A DNA stretch of 64,000 bases from Flexicrinis sp001567485 (GCA_030263635.1 SZPI01000022.1:1-64000); one strand, 5' to 3'; shown: positions 16,773 through 25,855, counted from the stretch's first letter. Notes: generated by a model from the letters alone, not told the origin. Numbers and translations: made by a program.

Positions 16773-17273
16773 CTAATCCCCTAACACCCGCGTGCGAAAC
16801 TGCTCGACCAGCCCGAAATAGCGCATCCCGTTGGGGACAAAACTCAGCGCGCGATGAGTGGCATCCACGGTGCGCAGATGGATCCACAGCCGTTCGCGCG
16901 GGAGCCGTGCCTCGATCCGTTCCGGCCATTCGATGACCAGCACGGCGCTGCTGTCGATCAGATCGTCAAACTCAATCGAATCGGCGTCATCCGGCCCGAT
17001 CAGGCGGTAGCAGTCGAGGTGATAGAGCATCGCGTCGTCGGCCTCGCGGCGGTGTTGATGCACAAGCGTATACGTCGGGCTGACCACTGGCTCGGCCGCG
17101 CCCCAGCCGTCACCGATCCCCGACGAGAACACGGTCTTTCCCGCCGCCAGCTCGCCAGACAAGCAGATCACATCCCCCGGCCTGAGCAGCGCGCCGAGGC
17201 GTTGACCGAGACGATGAGTCTGTTCAGCACTATGGCTGATGAGGTCGAGTTCACCCGCTTTAAGGATGGGCAC
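16773..17273 (-). CDS. tsaE: tRNA t6A synthesis ATPase TsaE
   Basis: 166 residues from the GTG at 17273. The in-frame ATG at 17324 overlaps a perfect TATAAT box (17318-17313), so a start there would lie upstream of the transcript. The P-loop is GELAAGKTVF, with Ala where most TsaE proteins have Gly; then SPTYTLVHQH and the Walker B-like YHLDCYRL. TsaE drives the TsaB-TsaD cycle by ATP hydrolysis. First gene of the tsaE-tsaB-rimI operon. Confidence 0.9.
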   Translation of the reverse strand: MPILKAGELDLISHSAEQTHRLGQRLGALLRPGDVICLSGELAAGKTVFSSGIGDGWGAAEPVVSPTYTLVHQHRREADDAMLYHLDCYRLIGPDDADSIEFDDLIDSSAVLVIEWPERIEARLPRERLWIHLRTVDATHRALSFVPNGMRYFGLVEQFRTRVLGD

Positions 17274-17312
17274 GATGAGCCGTATCCCACGGAGTTTAAG
17301 GTTGCGACGGCC

Positions 17313-17318
17313 ATTATA
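17313..17318 (-). promoter_or_regulatory. -10 box of the tsaE operon
   Basis: TATAAT on the minus strand, 40 nt before the chosen GTG start. The -35 region is not close to consensus. Confidence 0.5.
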
Positions 17319-17458
17319 CCGCACGTGCTAATTGACGGCCTACCTGAATGTCGCAGAATGGGTTGATATTGCTGCAAGTTGGCGTATCGTAACGTCGCAC
17401 TGCGAGCGCCCCGGCGGCAGGAAACACGCGGGGCCGTGAGCATAGGCGCTCGAATCAA

Positions 17459-17489
17459 AACGGGGTGAGCGCGCCGGCTCAACCCCGTT
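17459..17489 (-). terminator. Rho-independent terminator behind thrS
   Basis: AACGGGGT plus GAGC pairs with GCTC and ACCCCGTT around a short loop, with one bulged A. The minus strand continues TTTTGATT. It lies 134 nt after the thrS stop, on the far side of the 117-bp element. Confidence 0.75.
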
Positions 17490-17509
17490 GAAGTGCGTGA
17501 TCCCCCGCG

Positions 17510-17626
17510 CTAAGCGCGAAGTTGAAAGTGTTGAGTGATGAGTGATGAGAAAACGTCGCGCCGTATAGCTCGACTAACGCTGCAAGCTGGGAGACCGAAT
17601 CTCTCGACTTACGAACACCGGCTTAG
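17510..17626 (+). repeat. Dispersed 117-bp intergenic element, copy B
   Basis: Bounded by CTAAGC (17510-17515) and GCTTAG (17621-17626), inverted to each other. Core heptads: GAAAGTG 17524, TTGAGTG 17531, ATGAGTG 17538, ATGAGAA 17545. A GGAGACC block begins at 17590, 38 nt after the core. Same length and internal spacing as copy C. The thrS stop codon (TAA, 17625-17623 on the minus strand) lies inside the terminal hexamer. Confidence 0.75.
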
Positions 17627-19425
17627 AGGTCGAGCGCGTGGCTCTCGACAACCTTGACGATATGCGCGATGGCGTCTTCCAGCGGCATTTGACCGCGGTC
17701 TTCATCCGTCCGCAGCCGCACGCTGACCGCCTCGGCCGCTACGTCACGGTCGCCGGCGATCAGCATATACGGAACCTGCTGCTCGCGGGCCATCGCGATC
17801 TTCGCGCCCATGCGGTTATTGCTCGTATCGACCTCGACACGCAGGCCGCGCGCGCGCATCTTGGCGACGACGCCCTGCAAGTACTCGATGTGCCGGTCGG
17901 CAATCGGGATCAGCACGGCCTGCACCGGCGCAAGCCACGTCGGGAACGCGCCGCCGAAGTGCTCGATCATGATGCCGATGAACCGTTCAACACTGCCGAA
18001 CAGCGCGCGGTGGATCATCACCGGACGCTTGCGCTGACCGTCGGAGTCGACATATTCAAGTTCAAAGCGTTCCGGCAGATTCGGATCGACCTGCACCGTG
18101 CCAAGCTGCCACTCGCGCTTGAGCACGTCATGGAACACGAGATCGAGCTTCGGCCCATAGAAGGCCGCCTCACCCTCCTCGACCGTATAGTCAAGGCCGA
18201 GCTGCTCGCACGCGTTGATGATGGCCTTCGTCGCCGTCTCCCACAGCGCATCGTCGCCGATGAACTTGTCGCTTTTCGGGTCACGGATGCCCACCCGCGC
18301 GCGGAAGTCCGTCATGCCCAGCGTGCCCATCACGTACTGCGCCAGCTTGACCGTCGAAATGTACTCCGACTCGAGCTGCTCCGGCGTCACGAACAGGTGC
18401 GCGTCGTCCTGCGTGAAGCCGCGTACACGCGTCAGGCCGTGAAGCTGGCCCGATTTCTCATAGCGGTAGACCGTGCCGTATTCGGCGTAGCGCACCGGCA
18501 GATCACGGAACGAGCGCAGTTCCGACTTGTAGATCATGATGTGGTGCGGGCAGTTCATCGGCTTGAGCAGGAACAGCTCGCCGTCCACGTCAATCGGCGC
18601 GTACTGCGTGTCTTTGTAGTACGGGTAATGGCCGGACGTCTTGTACAGCTCGATGCTGCCGATATGCGGTGTGACGACCGGTTCATAGCCGCTGTCGAGC
18701 AGCAGTTGGCGCAGCCAACGTTCGAGCGTGTCACGCAGGATGGCGCCCTTCGGCAGCCACAGCGGCAGCCCCTTGCCGACCAGCGGGTCGAGGATGAACA
18801 GGTCGAGCTTTTCGCCCAAATAGCGGTGATCGCGCCGCTTGGCCTCTTCGAGACGGTGCAGATAGTCGGCAAGCTGTTCGGGCGTTTCCCACGCTGTGCC
18901 GTAGATGCGCGTCAGCATCGGCCGTTTCTCGTCACCGCGCCAATATGCGCCGGCAGGTGGCTTGAACGTGATGCTGAGGGCGTCCGGGTTGATGTCCTTC
19001 GTCGAGGCGACGTGCGGCCCACGGCACAGATCTGTGAACGTGTCCTGCGTGTAGATCGTGAGCTTGCTGGCGGGCGCGGCGATCTCCTTGCCGTTCTCGT
19101 CCGTGCGGCCGTGAACGAGGTCGTTGATGAGTTCGACCTTGTACGGCTGATCGCGGAACAGATCGAGCGCCTCGCTGACCTCGACCTCGCGCACGGAGAA
19201 GGGATGATCGCCTTTGACGATCTCCTTCATGCGCCCTTCGACCCATGCGAGATCTTCTTCCTGAATGGGGCGCGGCAGGTCGAAGTCATAGTAGAACCCG
19301 TCTTCGATCGGCGGGCCGATGGCGATATGCGCTTCGGGAAAGCGCTCCAACATCGCCTGCGCCATGACGTGCGCCGCCGAGTGGCGGATTCGGTACAACT
19401 GGCTTTCTTCGTATGGCTGAGACAT
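17623..19425 (-). CDS. thrS: Threonyl-tRNA synthetase without TGS domain
   Basis: 600 residues against about 640 in E. coli. The protein opens almost directly into the editing (SAD) domain: HSAAH at about 15-19 and CRGPH near 134, the metal-site motifs. The N-terminal TGS domain is absent. The class II catalytic core follows: motif 2 around YRYEKSGQLHGLTRVRGFTQDD, zinc ligand Cys in MNCPHH, and motif 3 in HRALFGSVERF. The anticodon-binding domain ends the protein. It charges tRNA-Thr. CAGGAG lies 6 nt before the ATG, and a good promoter precedes it. The stop codon sits within a repeat element. Confidence 0.96.
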   Translation of the reverse strand: MSQPYEESQLYRIRHSAAHVMAQAMLERFPEAHIAIGPPIEDGFYYDFDLPRPIQEEDLAWVEGRMKEIVKGDHPFSVREVEVSEALDLFRDQPYKVELINDLVHGRTDENGKEIAAPASKLTIYTQDTFTDLCRGPHVASTKDINPDALSITFKPPAGAYWRGDEKRPMLTRIYGTAWETPEQLADYLHRLEEAKRRDHRYLGEKLDLFILDPLVGKGLPLWLPKGAILRDTLERWLRQLLLDSGYEPVVTPHIGSIELYKTSGHYPYYKDTQYAPIDVDGELFLLKPMNCPHHIMIYKSELRSFRDLPVRYAEYGTVYRYEKSGQLHGLTRVRGFTQDDAHLFVTPEQLESEYISTVKLAQYVMGTLGMTDFRARVGIRDPKSDKFIGDDALWETATKAIINACEQLGLDYTVEEGEAAFYGPKLDLVFHDVLKREWQLGTVQVDPNLPERFELEYVDSDGQRKRPVMIHRALFGSVERFIGIMIEHFGGAFPTWLAPVQAVLIPIADRHIEYLQGVVAKMRARGLRVEVDTSNNRMGAKIAMAREQQVPYMLIAGDRDVAAEAVSVRLRTDEDRGQMPLEDAIAHIVKVVESHALDL

Positions 19426-19454
19426 GACAGCTCCTGAGTTACGGCACGCGGGTT

Positions 19455-19483
19455 ATGATACAAAAGCGGCAAGCGCGAGTCCA
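19455..19483 (-). promoter_or_regulatory. thrS promoter
   Basis: On the minus strand TGGACT (19483-19478), a 17-nt spacer and TATCAT (19460-19455). The -10 matches five of six consensus bases and the -35 four of six. It lies 30 nt before the ATG. Confidence 0.6.
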
Positions 19484-19563
19484 CGACGGGCACGCCAAAA
19501 CGGCGGCCTGCGGTCCTCGCGCTGGAATGCGAAGCGGCTATGGCGTTGACAAGATGACCGGCG

Positions 19564-19995
19564 TTAGCCTGTTACGACGAGGACCTCGGAGATCACCACG
19601 GCGGCCACCTCCTGCGTAGTTCGTCCGGAATCCACCATGGGGGCTTCTGCCGTGGGGCGCTCCCCCTCGATCTGCGTGACACGCGTAAACAGCGTCTCGA
19701 AGATATCGAGCGCGAGGAGATTGTCGATAGCATCCTCAATCGTGTCACGATCGAGCTTCTCGACCAGTAGATGCGGGGTGTCGAGCGCGGCGAAACGCAC
19801 AGGCACCGACCCTTCGACCTGACGGCAGAACAGGTAATTGATCTCCATCTGCCGGCGAAGGTACTGCAGAGTCACAAACAAGCACGTATAGATCGTGCCG
19901 TCAGAAGTCTTCACGATGACATCGCACGCGTGATTATTGTCCGCGTGGCGTTCGATGTAAACGCGGTCGATGTCAGGGAGATTGAGTGGGTTCAC
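19564..19995 (-). CDS. Conserved-looking protein of unknown function, 143 residues
   Basis: The GTG start at 19995 has AAGGAG 7 nt upstream, a strong site that argues for a real gene. I do not recognise the family. The N-terminus (PLNLPDIDRVYIERHADNNHACDVIVKTSDGT cut at the strand turn) looks like a small beta-rich domain. The middle (LVEKLDRDTIEDAIDNLLALDIFETLFTRV) is helical and acidic. No signal peptide, membrane helix or metal motif is present. It ends 138 nt before thrS on the same strand, with an independent thrS promoter between. Confidence 0.7.
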   Translation of the reverse strand: MNPLNLPDIDRVYIERHADNNHACDVIVKTSDGTIYTCLFVTLQYLRRQMEINYLFCRQVEGSVPVRFAALDTPHLLVEKLDRDTIEDAIDNLLALDIFETLFTRVTQIEGERPTAEAPMVDSGRTTQEVAAVVISEVLVVTG

Positions 19996-20211
19996 GGAGT
20001 GGCTCCTTATAGGTAAGGTGCGCTGTTTCGCACACTACCCACAGTTCGGACTGAATATAGAATCACGATAGGCAGTTTGCGAAAAGTTGTCAAGCGAACC
20101 ACGACAATCTTCTCAACCCTTCGGATTTCCGCATGTAGGACGCAGGCTTCTCTCCATCGCTGCACACGGCATTTCCACACTTGATCCGGGCCTGATGAGG
20201 TTAGAACTGCA

Positions 20212-21252
20212 TTAGAAGAACAGCTTGGCGATTCGCAGCGCGCCCTGTTTCCACGGCACACGGTGGCTGATGCCGGACTTGTTCTCAAACTGGGCGAGGT
20301 TGGCGACGTACCAGTCGTAGTTGCGGATCAGCGCGTCCTTGTTGCTGAACTTCGGCGTCCAGCCCAACTTCTGCTCTGCCTTCTCGATCGACACGAACGA
20401 GTCCTTAATGGCTGTCTCGTATACCCATGGGTACAGCGGCGACAGGTTCAGGCGGTCGAGGATGCGCAGCGCCCACAACGCCGGCGCGACCGGGATCGAG
20501 ACGACCTTGCGGCCCTTGCCGACGTGATCGAGCACGGCCTGAAAGTCGCCTTTGAACGTGCCGAATTCCTTCGCTCCGACGTTGAACGTGTCGTTGACGG
20601 TGTCTTCCGGCAGCGTGGCGCACAGATAGATGGCGTCGCACAGGTCTTCGACGTCGAGGTACTGGTAGAGGTTATCGCCCTTGCCGGGGATGGGGAAATT
20701 CTTGCCGTCTTTGGCCCAGTCGTACAGCAGCGCGAACACGCCGAGCCGTTCCTGCCCAATAAAGGACTTGGGCCGGATCACGCTGACACACATGCCCTTC
20801 GCGCGATATTCGAGGCAAACCTCCTCCGCCTTGATCTTGGCGATGCCATACGGGCCAACGCCGATCAACTCATCGTTTTCGTACAGGGGATGGTGATCCG
20901 GCACGCCGTAGACCGCCGTCGAGGAGATGTGGATGAAGCGCTTGACGCCGTGCGCGTGCGCGCTCTCGCAGACCGTGCGCGTCCCGTCGATGTCGGTGCT
21001 GAAGATGTCTTCCTTCTTGTACAGCGGCAGGGCGGCGGCGGTATGGATTACGATGTCGACACCCTGCATGGCGCGGTCGACATCGGCGCGGCTGCGGATG
21101 TCGCCGCGTACTTCGGTGATCTGCGGCCGTTCGGGATAGTCGAACGGCGCGATGTCGAGCGACGCCACCTTGTCCCCGCGCGCCAGTAGGTAGCGGGCCA
21201 TATTGATTCCGAGAAAACCGGCCCCGCCGGTAATGAGGTACGTCTGGCTCAT
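20212..21252 (-). CDS. NAD-dependent epimerase/dehydratase (extended SDR)
   Basis: 346 residues. The N-terminal Rossmann motif is YLITGGAGFLGINMARYLL (GxxGxxG). The active site is ISSTAVYG with YGIAK as the YxxxK pair. VIRPKSFIG and the C-terminal substrate region fit extended SDRs acting on nucleotide sugars or sterol-like substrates. It probably interconverts a sugar nucleotide, in line with the glycosyltransferase and methyltransferase nearby, but the substrate is not readable. No strong ribosome-binding site precedes the ATG. The 216 nt behind it (19996-20211) contain nothing I recognise. Confidence 0.88.
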   Translation of the reverse strand: MSQTYLITGGAGFLGINMARYLLARGDKVASLDIAPFDYPERPQITEVRGDIRSRADVDRAMQGVDIVIHTAAALPLYKKEDIFSTDIDGTRTVCESAHAHGVKRFIHISSTAVYGVPDHHPLYENDELIGVGPYGIAKIKAEEVCLEYRAKGMCVSVIRPKSFIGQERLGVFALLYDWAKDGKNFPIPGKGDNLYQYLDVEDLCDAIYLCATLPEDTVNDTFNVGAKEFGTFKGDFQAVLDHVGKGRKVVSIPVAPALWALRILDRLNLSPLYPWVYETAIKDSFVSIEKAEQKLGWTPKFSNKDALIRNYDWYVANLAQFENKSGISHRVPWKQGALRIAKLFF

Positions 21253-21325
21253 GAGTTAAGCCCCTTTACTTGTGCGAAGTTTCACTATTGTAGGAGTCAA
21301 ATCCGCCGCGTGTCAGTGCGAATTC

Positions 21326-21940
21326 TCAACGCGTCTCATCCGGCAGGCCATCGTATGCCTGACCGAAGCGGCCGCTGAAGCACAGTTCGCTCAGCGGCTT
21401 GCGCGTGCGGGGCTGACGTTCGCGCTGCGGCAGCGGGTCGACCAGCGTATCGGGATCGCCGGGATAGCCGATCATCACGCCGCACATCACAGTCACGCCC
21501 TCCGGCACGGCGTATTCGGCGCGGATGCGCGCGATGTCGATCCCCGCCGCCTGCCGCACGTTCAGCCCATGTGCGCTGGCCTGTACGACCATGTTTTGCA
21601 CGGCCAGACCGACATCGTACTGCGCCAAACGATTCGCGCTGCCGTCCACTTCGAACGTATCGACCGCGAGCGCGATCATCACGACCCATGCGCGCGGCAC
21701 CCAGCGCTGATTGGACGTCGTGAAGCAGGCCGCAAGGCGGGCGTGCTGTTCGGGATCGTCACGCGTGGCGACGATGAAGCGCCACGGCTGCCCGTTGAAA
21801 CACGACGCCGACCAACGCGCGGCCTCAAGCAAGCTGAGGACTAACTCTGGAGCGACTGGATCGTCGCTGAACGCGCGGCTGCTCCAACGCTCAGCCAGCA
21901 GCGGGTGGATCGGAACCGCGGTTTGGGCCTTCCTATGCAC
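21326..21940 (-). CDS. Nitroreductase-family FMN oxidoreductase
   Basis: 204 residues. The N-terminus carries the family FMN-binding motif RWSSRAFSDDP, followed by LEAARWSASCFNGQPWRFIV. The central YDVGLAVQNMVVQASAHGL is the dimer-interface helix of NfsA/NfsB-like enzymes. It uses NAD(P)H to reduce nitro groups, quinones or related compounds. Single gene, 73 nt downstream of the epimerase start on the same strand. Confidence 0.88.
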   Translation of the reverse strand: MHRKAQTAVPIHPLLAERWSSRAFSDDPVAPELVLSLLEAARWSASCFNGQPWRFIVATRDDPEQHARLAACFTTSNQRWVPRAWVVMIALAVDTFEVDGSANRLAQYDVGLAVQNMVVQASAHGLNVRQAAGIDIARIRAEYAVPEGVTVMCGVMIGYPGDPDTLVDPLPQRERQPRTRKPLSELCFSGRFGQAYDGLPDETR

Positions 21941-22043
21941 AGCAGCGCCTCCGTCAAGCGATCAGACACGGCGGATAGTGTACATCAGCGCGGGCTGCAT
22001 TCGGTGCGGAAGGCGTCATTCATCATCGAGTTCTCAGGCAGGA

Positions 22044-22502
22044 TCAGGCGTTGCGCTGCTGGGCAATACGCGCGGCGGTTGCCAGCTTGTCGACGCGCTC
22101 GTTGTACGCATGGCCGGCATGACCCTTCACCCAGCGCCACGTGATCGTGTGTTTTCGGGCGAGCTGGTCAAGCCGCTGCCACAGCTCACGGTTCTTGACC
22201 GGTTGTTTGTCGGACGTTTTCCAGCCGTTCTTCTTCCACGCTTTGATCCATGTGGTGATGCCGTTCTTGAGATATACACTGTCGGTGTGCAGTATGACGC
22301 TGCATGGCCGCGTCAGGGCAGCCAGCGCCTCGATCGCGGCGGTCAGCTCCATCTGGTTGTTGGTGGTATCGGGCGCGCCGCCGGAAAGTTCGCGCTCGGA
22401 ATCGCCAAAGCGCAGCAGCGCCGCCCATCCGCCGGGGCCGGGGTTAGGCTGACACCCCCCATCGGTAAAGATCGTGACGTGGTCGCGCTTCGTCCCGGTC
22501 AT
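22044..22502 (-). CDS. rnhA: Ribonuclease HI
   Basis: 152 residues. Catalytic acidic residues are visible: Asp in FTDGGCQPNPG, Glu in NNQMELTAAIEAL, Asp in LHTDSVYLKNGI and Asp in YNERVDKLA. The basic handle KAWKKNGWKTSDKQPVKNREL matches E. coli-type RNase HI. It degrades RNA in RNA-DNA hybrids. Its ATG overlaps the stop of the upstream methyltransferase as ATGA, so the small operon is GT4, methyltransferase, rnhA. Confidence 0.95.
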   Translation of the reverse strand: MTGTKRDHVTIFTDGGCQPNPGPGGWAALLRFGDSERELSGGAPDTTNNQMELTAAIEALAALTRPCSVILHTDSVYLKNGITTWIKAWKKNGWKTSDKQPVKNRELWQRLDQLARKHTITWRWVKGHAGHAYNERVDKLATAARIAQQRNA

Positions 22503-23257
22503 GCTTCCACTTTCTCAATCACACCGATCCCATAGTATCCCGGATACGGTTCCGTGACGTACTCGACAGCGGTCGGGTTGGAGGCCTTCAACTCATCCCA
22601 AAGCTTAAAGACCTCGACCTCCGGATTTTTCGGATGAGGCCGGATATCGTGAAACGCGATCAACCCGCCAGTACGAACAAGCGGGGCGTACAGCTCATAG
22701 TCGCGGCGCACGCCGGCCTCGCGGTGGTCGGCGTCGATGAACAGAAAGTCGGCCGGCTGGTTCCTCAACGCCTGAACAACAGCGTCACGGGTCGCCTCCG
22801 TCTGGCTGTCGAGGCGCAGCAGCGTGACGGCCGTCTGCGGGCGTCCCACAGCAAACGCCCGATACAGCGGGATCCTCACCGCCGGATAGCCGCCGCCGTG
22901 GATGCCCCCCGGCAGATCGACGCTGATAACCTGCACGACCGACGGCGCGCAGCGCGTCCACAGCACGAGCGTCCCGCCGTTGCGCGTACCCAATTCGATC
23001 ACACGCTTTGGCTGTAGATCAGCGAGCCGATTCAAGAGCTGCCGCAGTTCGTATTTGGCTTGCAGCGGGCGGATTCGGCTGTACGGCCCACGGCCCTTGT
23101 ACTCCCAGACCGTGTCGATCAATTCATCGATGGTCGTCGCCGCGCTCAGCCGCTGTTCGAGTTCGGTGATCGATTCACGCCAGTAGCGGCCGCGGTTGAC
23201 CCATGCCTTGAGCCGGCGGGCGAACAGCCGCAGGGGTGAGGGTGGCACAGCAGTCAC
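22499..23257 (-). CDS. CmcI/cephalosporin-hydroxylase-like SAM methyltransferase
   Basis: 252 residues from the GTG at 23257, chosen for GGAGG 5 nt upstream and a GTGA overlap with the preceding glycosyltransferase stop. The nucleotide-binding motif is KRVIELGTRNGGTLVLW. Later elements VISVDLPGG and ADFLFIDADHREAGVRRDYELY with HDI near the end match class I methyltransferases of the cephalosporin hydroxylase/rhamnosyl O-methyltransferase group. It likely methylates a sugar or related metabolite, in keeping with the neighbouring glycosyltransferase. An N-terminal basic helix (LRLFARRLKAWVNRGRYW) could touch the membrane. Confidence 0.8.
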   Translation of the reverse strand: MTAVPPSPLRLFARRLKAWVNRGRYWRESITELEQRLSAATTIDELIDTVWEYKGRGPYSRIRPLQAKYELRQLLNRLADLQPKRVIELGTRNGGTLVLWTRCAPSVVQVISVDLPGGIHGGGYPAVRIPLYRAFAVGRPQTAVTLLRLDSQTEATRDAVVQALRNQPADFLFIDADHREAGVRRDYELYAPLVRTGGLIAFHDIRPHPKNPEVEVFKLWDELKASNPTAVEYVTEPYPGYYGIGVIEKVEA

Positions 23258-24351
23258 GGATTCCTCCTGATGGTCATCTGTCGCAGTTGATCCAGCACCT
23301 GCCCCGCGATCACTTTGGGGTTTCGTTCGGCGGCGGCCCATTTCCGCCCCGCTTCAACCAGTCTCCGGCATCGCGCCGGATCCGCCAGCAAGTCAGAGAT
23401 GGCGTCCGCCAACGCGCGCGGATCACCCGGCGGCACGGTCACAAGCTGTTCGCCGGGCGTCATCACCGCCTCGATCGCGGCCGACGACGCGGTGATGACC
23501 GGCCGGCCCAGAGTCAATGCGTCAAGGACTTTATTCGGCACGACCACGTTGCGCTTCTCCCCCTCCCCAAACACGCCGAGGCAGATCGACGCACGCTCAT
23601 AATCGCCCCGAAGCGTGGCAAATGGGAAGTAGCCTTTTCTCAACTCGATATGGGTGAGGTCGAGCGTGGCGGCTAATCGTTCACTTTGAGCGTATGTTTG
23701 CCCGCTGCCGATCAGCACGAACCGGATGTCGCTCCGTTCCCGTAATAGGTGCGCCGCGCGCACGATGACATCAATGCCGTGAAACGGGATGAATGACCCG
23801 ACAAACAGGACGTGCTTGGGCGCAGCATCCGGCGGCGGCGGCAGCACCGTGAGACCGGATCGCGCCGAGATGGGAACTGCCGTCAAGCGCGGAAACGACC
23901 GGCCCAGCAGCGATTCATACTGTGCGCGGTGCTGCCCGGTATCGGTCACCGCATCACAGCGCATCAGGTTAAAGCGGTCGATCCAACGCGCGAGCCGCTT
24001 ACGCCGGAATGTATACGTGCCGCGATCCTCGATCCAGTCCGACAGCCCGACGATGTAATCCAGCAGCAGGGGGCGGCGAGCCAGTTTCGCCAGCAGCCAA
24101 TAGACCGGGCCATAGTGCATATTCAGCGGCGCGACATAGATCGCGTCCGCCCAGCGAAGCTGGCGAAATCCACGAATCGCCGCCGTGAGTTGAACGGCCA
24201 TGCGCCGCTTGGCGGGGATGCGCACGAACTTGACGGCCGCGCCCATGCGCTTCCAGCCCTTGACGAACTCATCAAGCCGTGGATTCGAGCGGTCGATAAC
24301 ACCGATCACGGCAATGCGGAACTCTTGTATGGGTTCGATCATTGCTGTCAT
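23254..24351 (-). CDS. Glycosyltransferase, GT4-like (GT-B fold)
   Basis: 365 residues. The C-terminal half has the GT-B donor-binding pattern: KHVLFVGSFIPFHGIDVIVRAA, IRFVLIGSGQTYAQSER, and a VPNKVLDALTLGRPVITASSAAIEAV segment in place of the usual EX7E helix. The N-terminal acceptor domain includes RIAVIGVIDRSNPR. It transfers a sugar from a nucleotide donor to an unknown acceptor, probably an envelope glycan. First gene of an operon with the methyltransferase and rnhA. MTAMIEP leaves two possible ATG starts nine bases apart. Confidence 0.85.
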   Translation of the reverse strand: MTAMIEPIQEFRIAVIGVIDRSNPRLDEFVKGWKRMGAAVKFVRIPAKRRMAVQLTAAIRGFRQLRWADAIYVAPLNMHYGPVYWLLAKLARRPLLLDYIVGLSDWIEDRGTYTFRRKRLARWIDRFNLMRCDAVTDTGQHRAQYESLLGRSFPRLTAVPISARSGLTVLPPPPDAAPKHVLFVGSFIPFHGIDVIVRAAHLLRERSDIRFVLIGSGQTYAQSERLAATLDLTHIELRKGYFPFATLRGDYERASICLGVFGEGEKRNVVVPNKVLDALTLGRPVITASSAAIEAVMTPGEQLVTVPPGDPRALADAISDLLADPARCRRLVEAGRKWAAAERNPKVIAGQVLDQLRQMTIRRNP

Positions 24352-24365
24352 CTAGCGCCAATCAT

Positions 24366-24394
24366 TTGACATATTTTCAATGGTCAGATAGATT
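24366..24394 (+). promoter_or_regulatory. Promoter of the MFS exporter gene
   Basis: A perfect TTGACA (24366-24371), 17-nt spacer and TAGATT (24389-24394) in an AT-rich stretch 74 nt before the ATG. Confidence 0.65.
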
Positions 24395-24467
24395 TTGACG
24401 AAACCCAGAATCTGAATAATTCGTACTCCGTGTCATACGCACGGTCTTTCACTGTCGAGAGAGCCTT

Positions 24468-25847
24468 ATGGACGCGAACGCAAGTCGGAACATGCGCACG
24501 TTCTACCTCATCGTCGCAACACAAACCTTCTCGATCATCGGGTCGCGGCTCAGCGGGCTGGCGGTCGGATTTTACATCTTCGCGCAAACTGGACAAGCTA
24601 CGCCTCTGCTGCTGATCTCGCTGTTCTCGATGCTGCCGAACATCTTCGCCGCGAACATCGGCGGCATGCTCGCCGACCGCTGGGATCGGCGCAAGCTGAT
24701 GCTGGCTGCCGACCTCGGTTCGGCGGCCTGCACGCTTCTGCTGCTGATTAGCTTCGCGACCAACAGTTTTCAATACTGGCACCTCTATGCGGTGGTGTTC
24801 ATCTCGCAGCTGTTGGGGAGCATCCAACAACCGGCCTTCGCCGCCTCGATCACGATGCTGGTGGCGGACAACAAGCGTGATCGCGCCAACGCCCTGACTC
24901 AGCTTTCCAGCCCGGCCGCCGGCGTCATCGCGCCGATCATCGCCGGCCTGCTGTACGGCAGCATCGGCGTCATCGGAACGATCATGATCGACTTATTCAC
25001 ATTCATCGTCGCGGCGGGTACCTTCCTCGTCGTGACGATCCCCACGCCAGCCGAGACCGAACACGGCCGGCGCGCCAACGCCAGCGTATGGGCGTCCTTC
25101 ACCGGCGGTCTGGCCTTCCTGCGCGAACGGCGGCCGATGCTGCTGCTGACGATGCAGTTCGGGTTGGTCAACTTCTGCATCGCCGGATCCATGGGCATGG
25201 CGATGGCGTATCTCTTGGGCCGCACCGGCAGCGAAGCGACCGCCGGCATGGTGGTCGGCATCAGCAGCGTGGGCGGCTTGGCCGGCGGGATCGTGATGGG
25301 CATTTGGGGCGGCACGCGGCCGCGTATCCACACCATCATGCCCGCGATCATCCTATCCGGCATCTTTCTGGCGCTGTTCGGCCTCAGCCAATCGCCACTG
25401 GCATTGGGCGCGGCGGCTTTCGGCTTGATGTTCCCGCTTGCGTTCGTCAACGCGCCGGTGATGAGCATCATACAGGCGAAGACTCCGCCCGATCTTCAAG
25501 GCCGCGTGTTCGCCGTGCTCGCGCAAATCGCGCTGGTGCTGACGCCGATCGCCTACCTGCTCTACGGGTTCCTCGCCGATCAGGTGCTTGAGCCGGCCGT
25601 CCTCACGCCGGCATGGGCGCCGTTCGCCGGACTGTTCGGCAGCGGGCAAGGCTCTGGCATGGCGGTGATCATCTTCACGGCCGGCGTCGTGATGGCCGTC
25701 AGCAGCGCGCTGGTCTACGCCCTGCCGCTGATCCGGCACATGGAAGCCGATCTGCCGGATTACAAGGCGTCACCCACGCAGGCCGACGATCAGCCTGTCG
25801 AGGGCGAAGCGGGCTTGGAACTTGAGCCGGTGGTGGCAGCCGAGTGA
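24468..25847 (+). CDS. MFS transporter (MFS_3 / EntS-like exporter)
   Basis: 459 residues with about 12 hydrophobic segments. The first loop holds the family motif GGMLADRWDRRKLMLAADL. Strands such as LYAVVFISQLLGSIQQPAFAASITMLV and a second-half counterpart (KTPPDLQGRVFAVLAQI) fit the MFS_3 family, which exports siderophores, macrolides or other small molecules. The substrate is unknown. The C-terminal 40 residues are acidic and soluble. It has its own promoter and converges on metX with 8 nt between the stops. Confidence 0.88.
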   Translation: MDANASRNMRTFYLIVATQTFSIIGSRLSGLAVGFYIFAQTGQATPLLLISLFSMLPNIFAANIGGMLADRWDRRKLMLAADLGSAACTLLLLISFATNSFQYWHLYAVVFISQLLGSIQQPAFAASITMLVADNKRDRANALTQLSSPAAGVIAPIIAGLLYGSIGVIGTIMIDLFTFIVAAGTFLVVTIPTPAETEHGRRANASVWASFTGGLAFLRERRPMLLLTMQFGLVNFCIAGSMGMAMAYLLGRTGSEATAGMVVGISSVGGLAGGIVMGIWGGTRPRIHTIMPAIILSGIFLALFGLSQSPLALGAAAFGLMFPLAFVNAPVMSIIQAKTPPDLQGRVFAVLAQIALVLTPIAYLLYGFLADQVLEPAVLTPAWAPFAGLFGSGQGSGMAVIIFTAGVVMAVSSALVYALPLIRHMEADLPDYKASPTQADDQPVEGEAGLELEPVVAAE

Positions 25848-25855
25848 CGCCGCGT

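Noticed and set aside
17274..17324. N-terminal extension of TsaE to the ATG at 17324
   Set aside because: That ATG overlaps a TATAAT box, so the transcript would begin downstream of it.
17638..19437. A 599-codon plus-strand open frame opposite thrS
   Set aside because: Shadow frame of a certain synthetase gene, with no family features.
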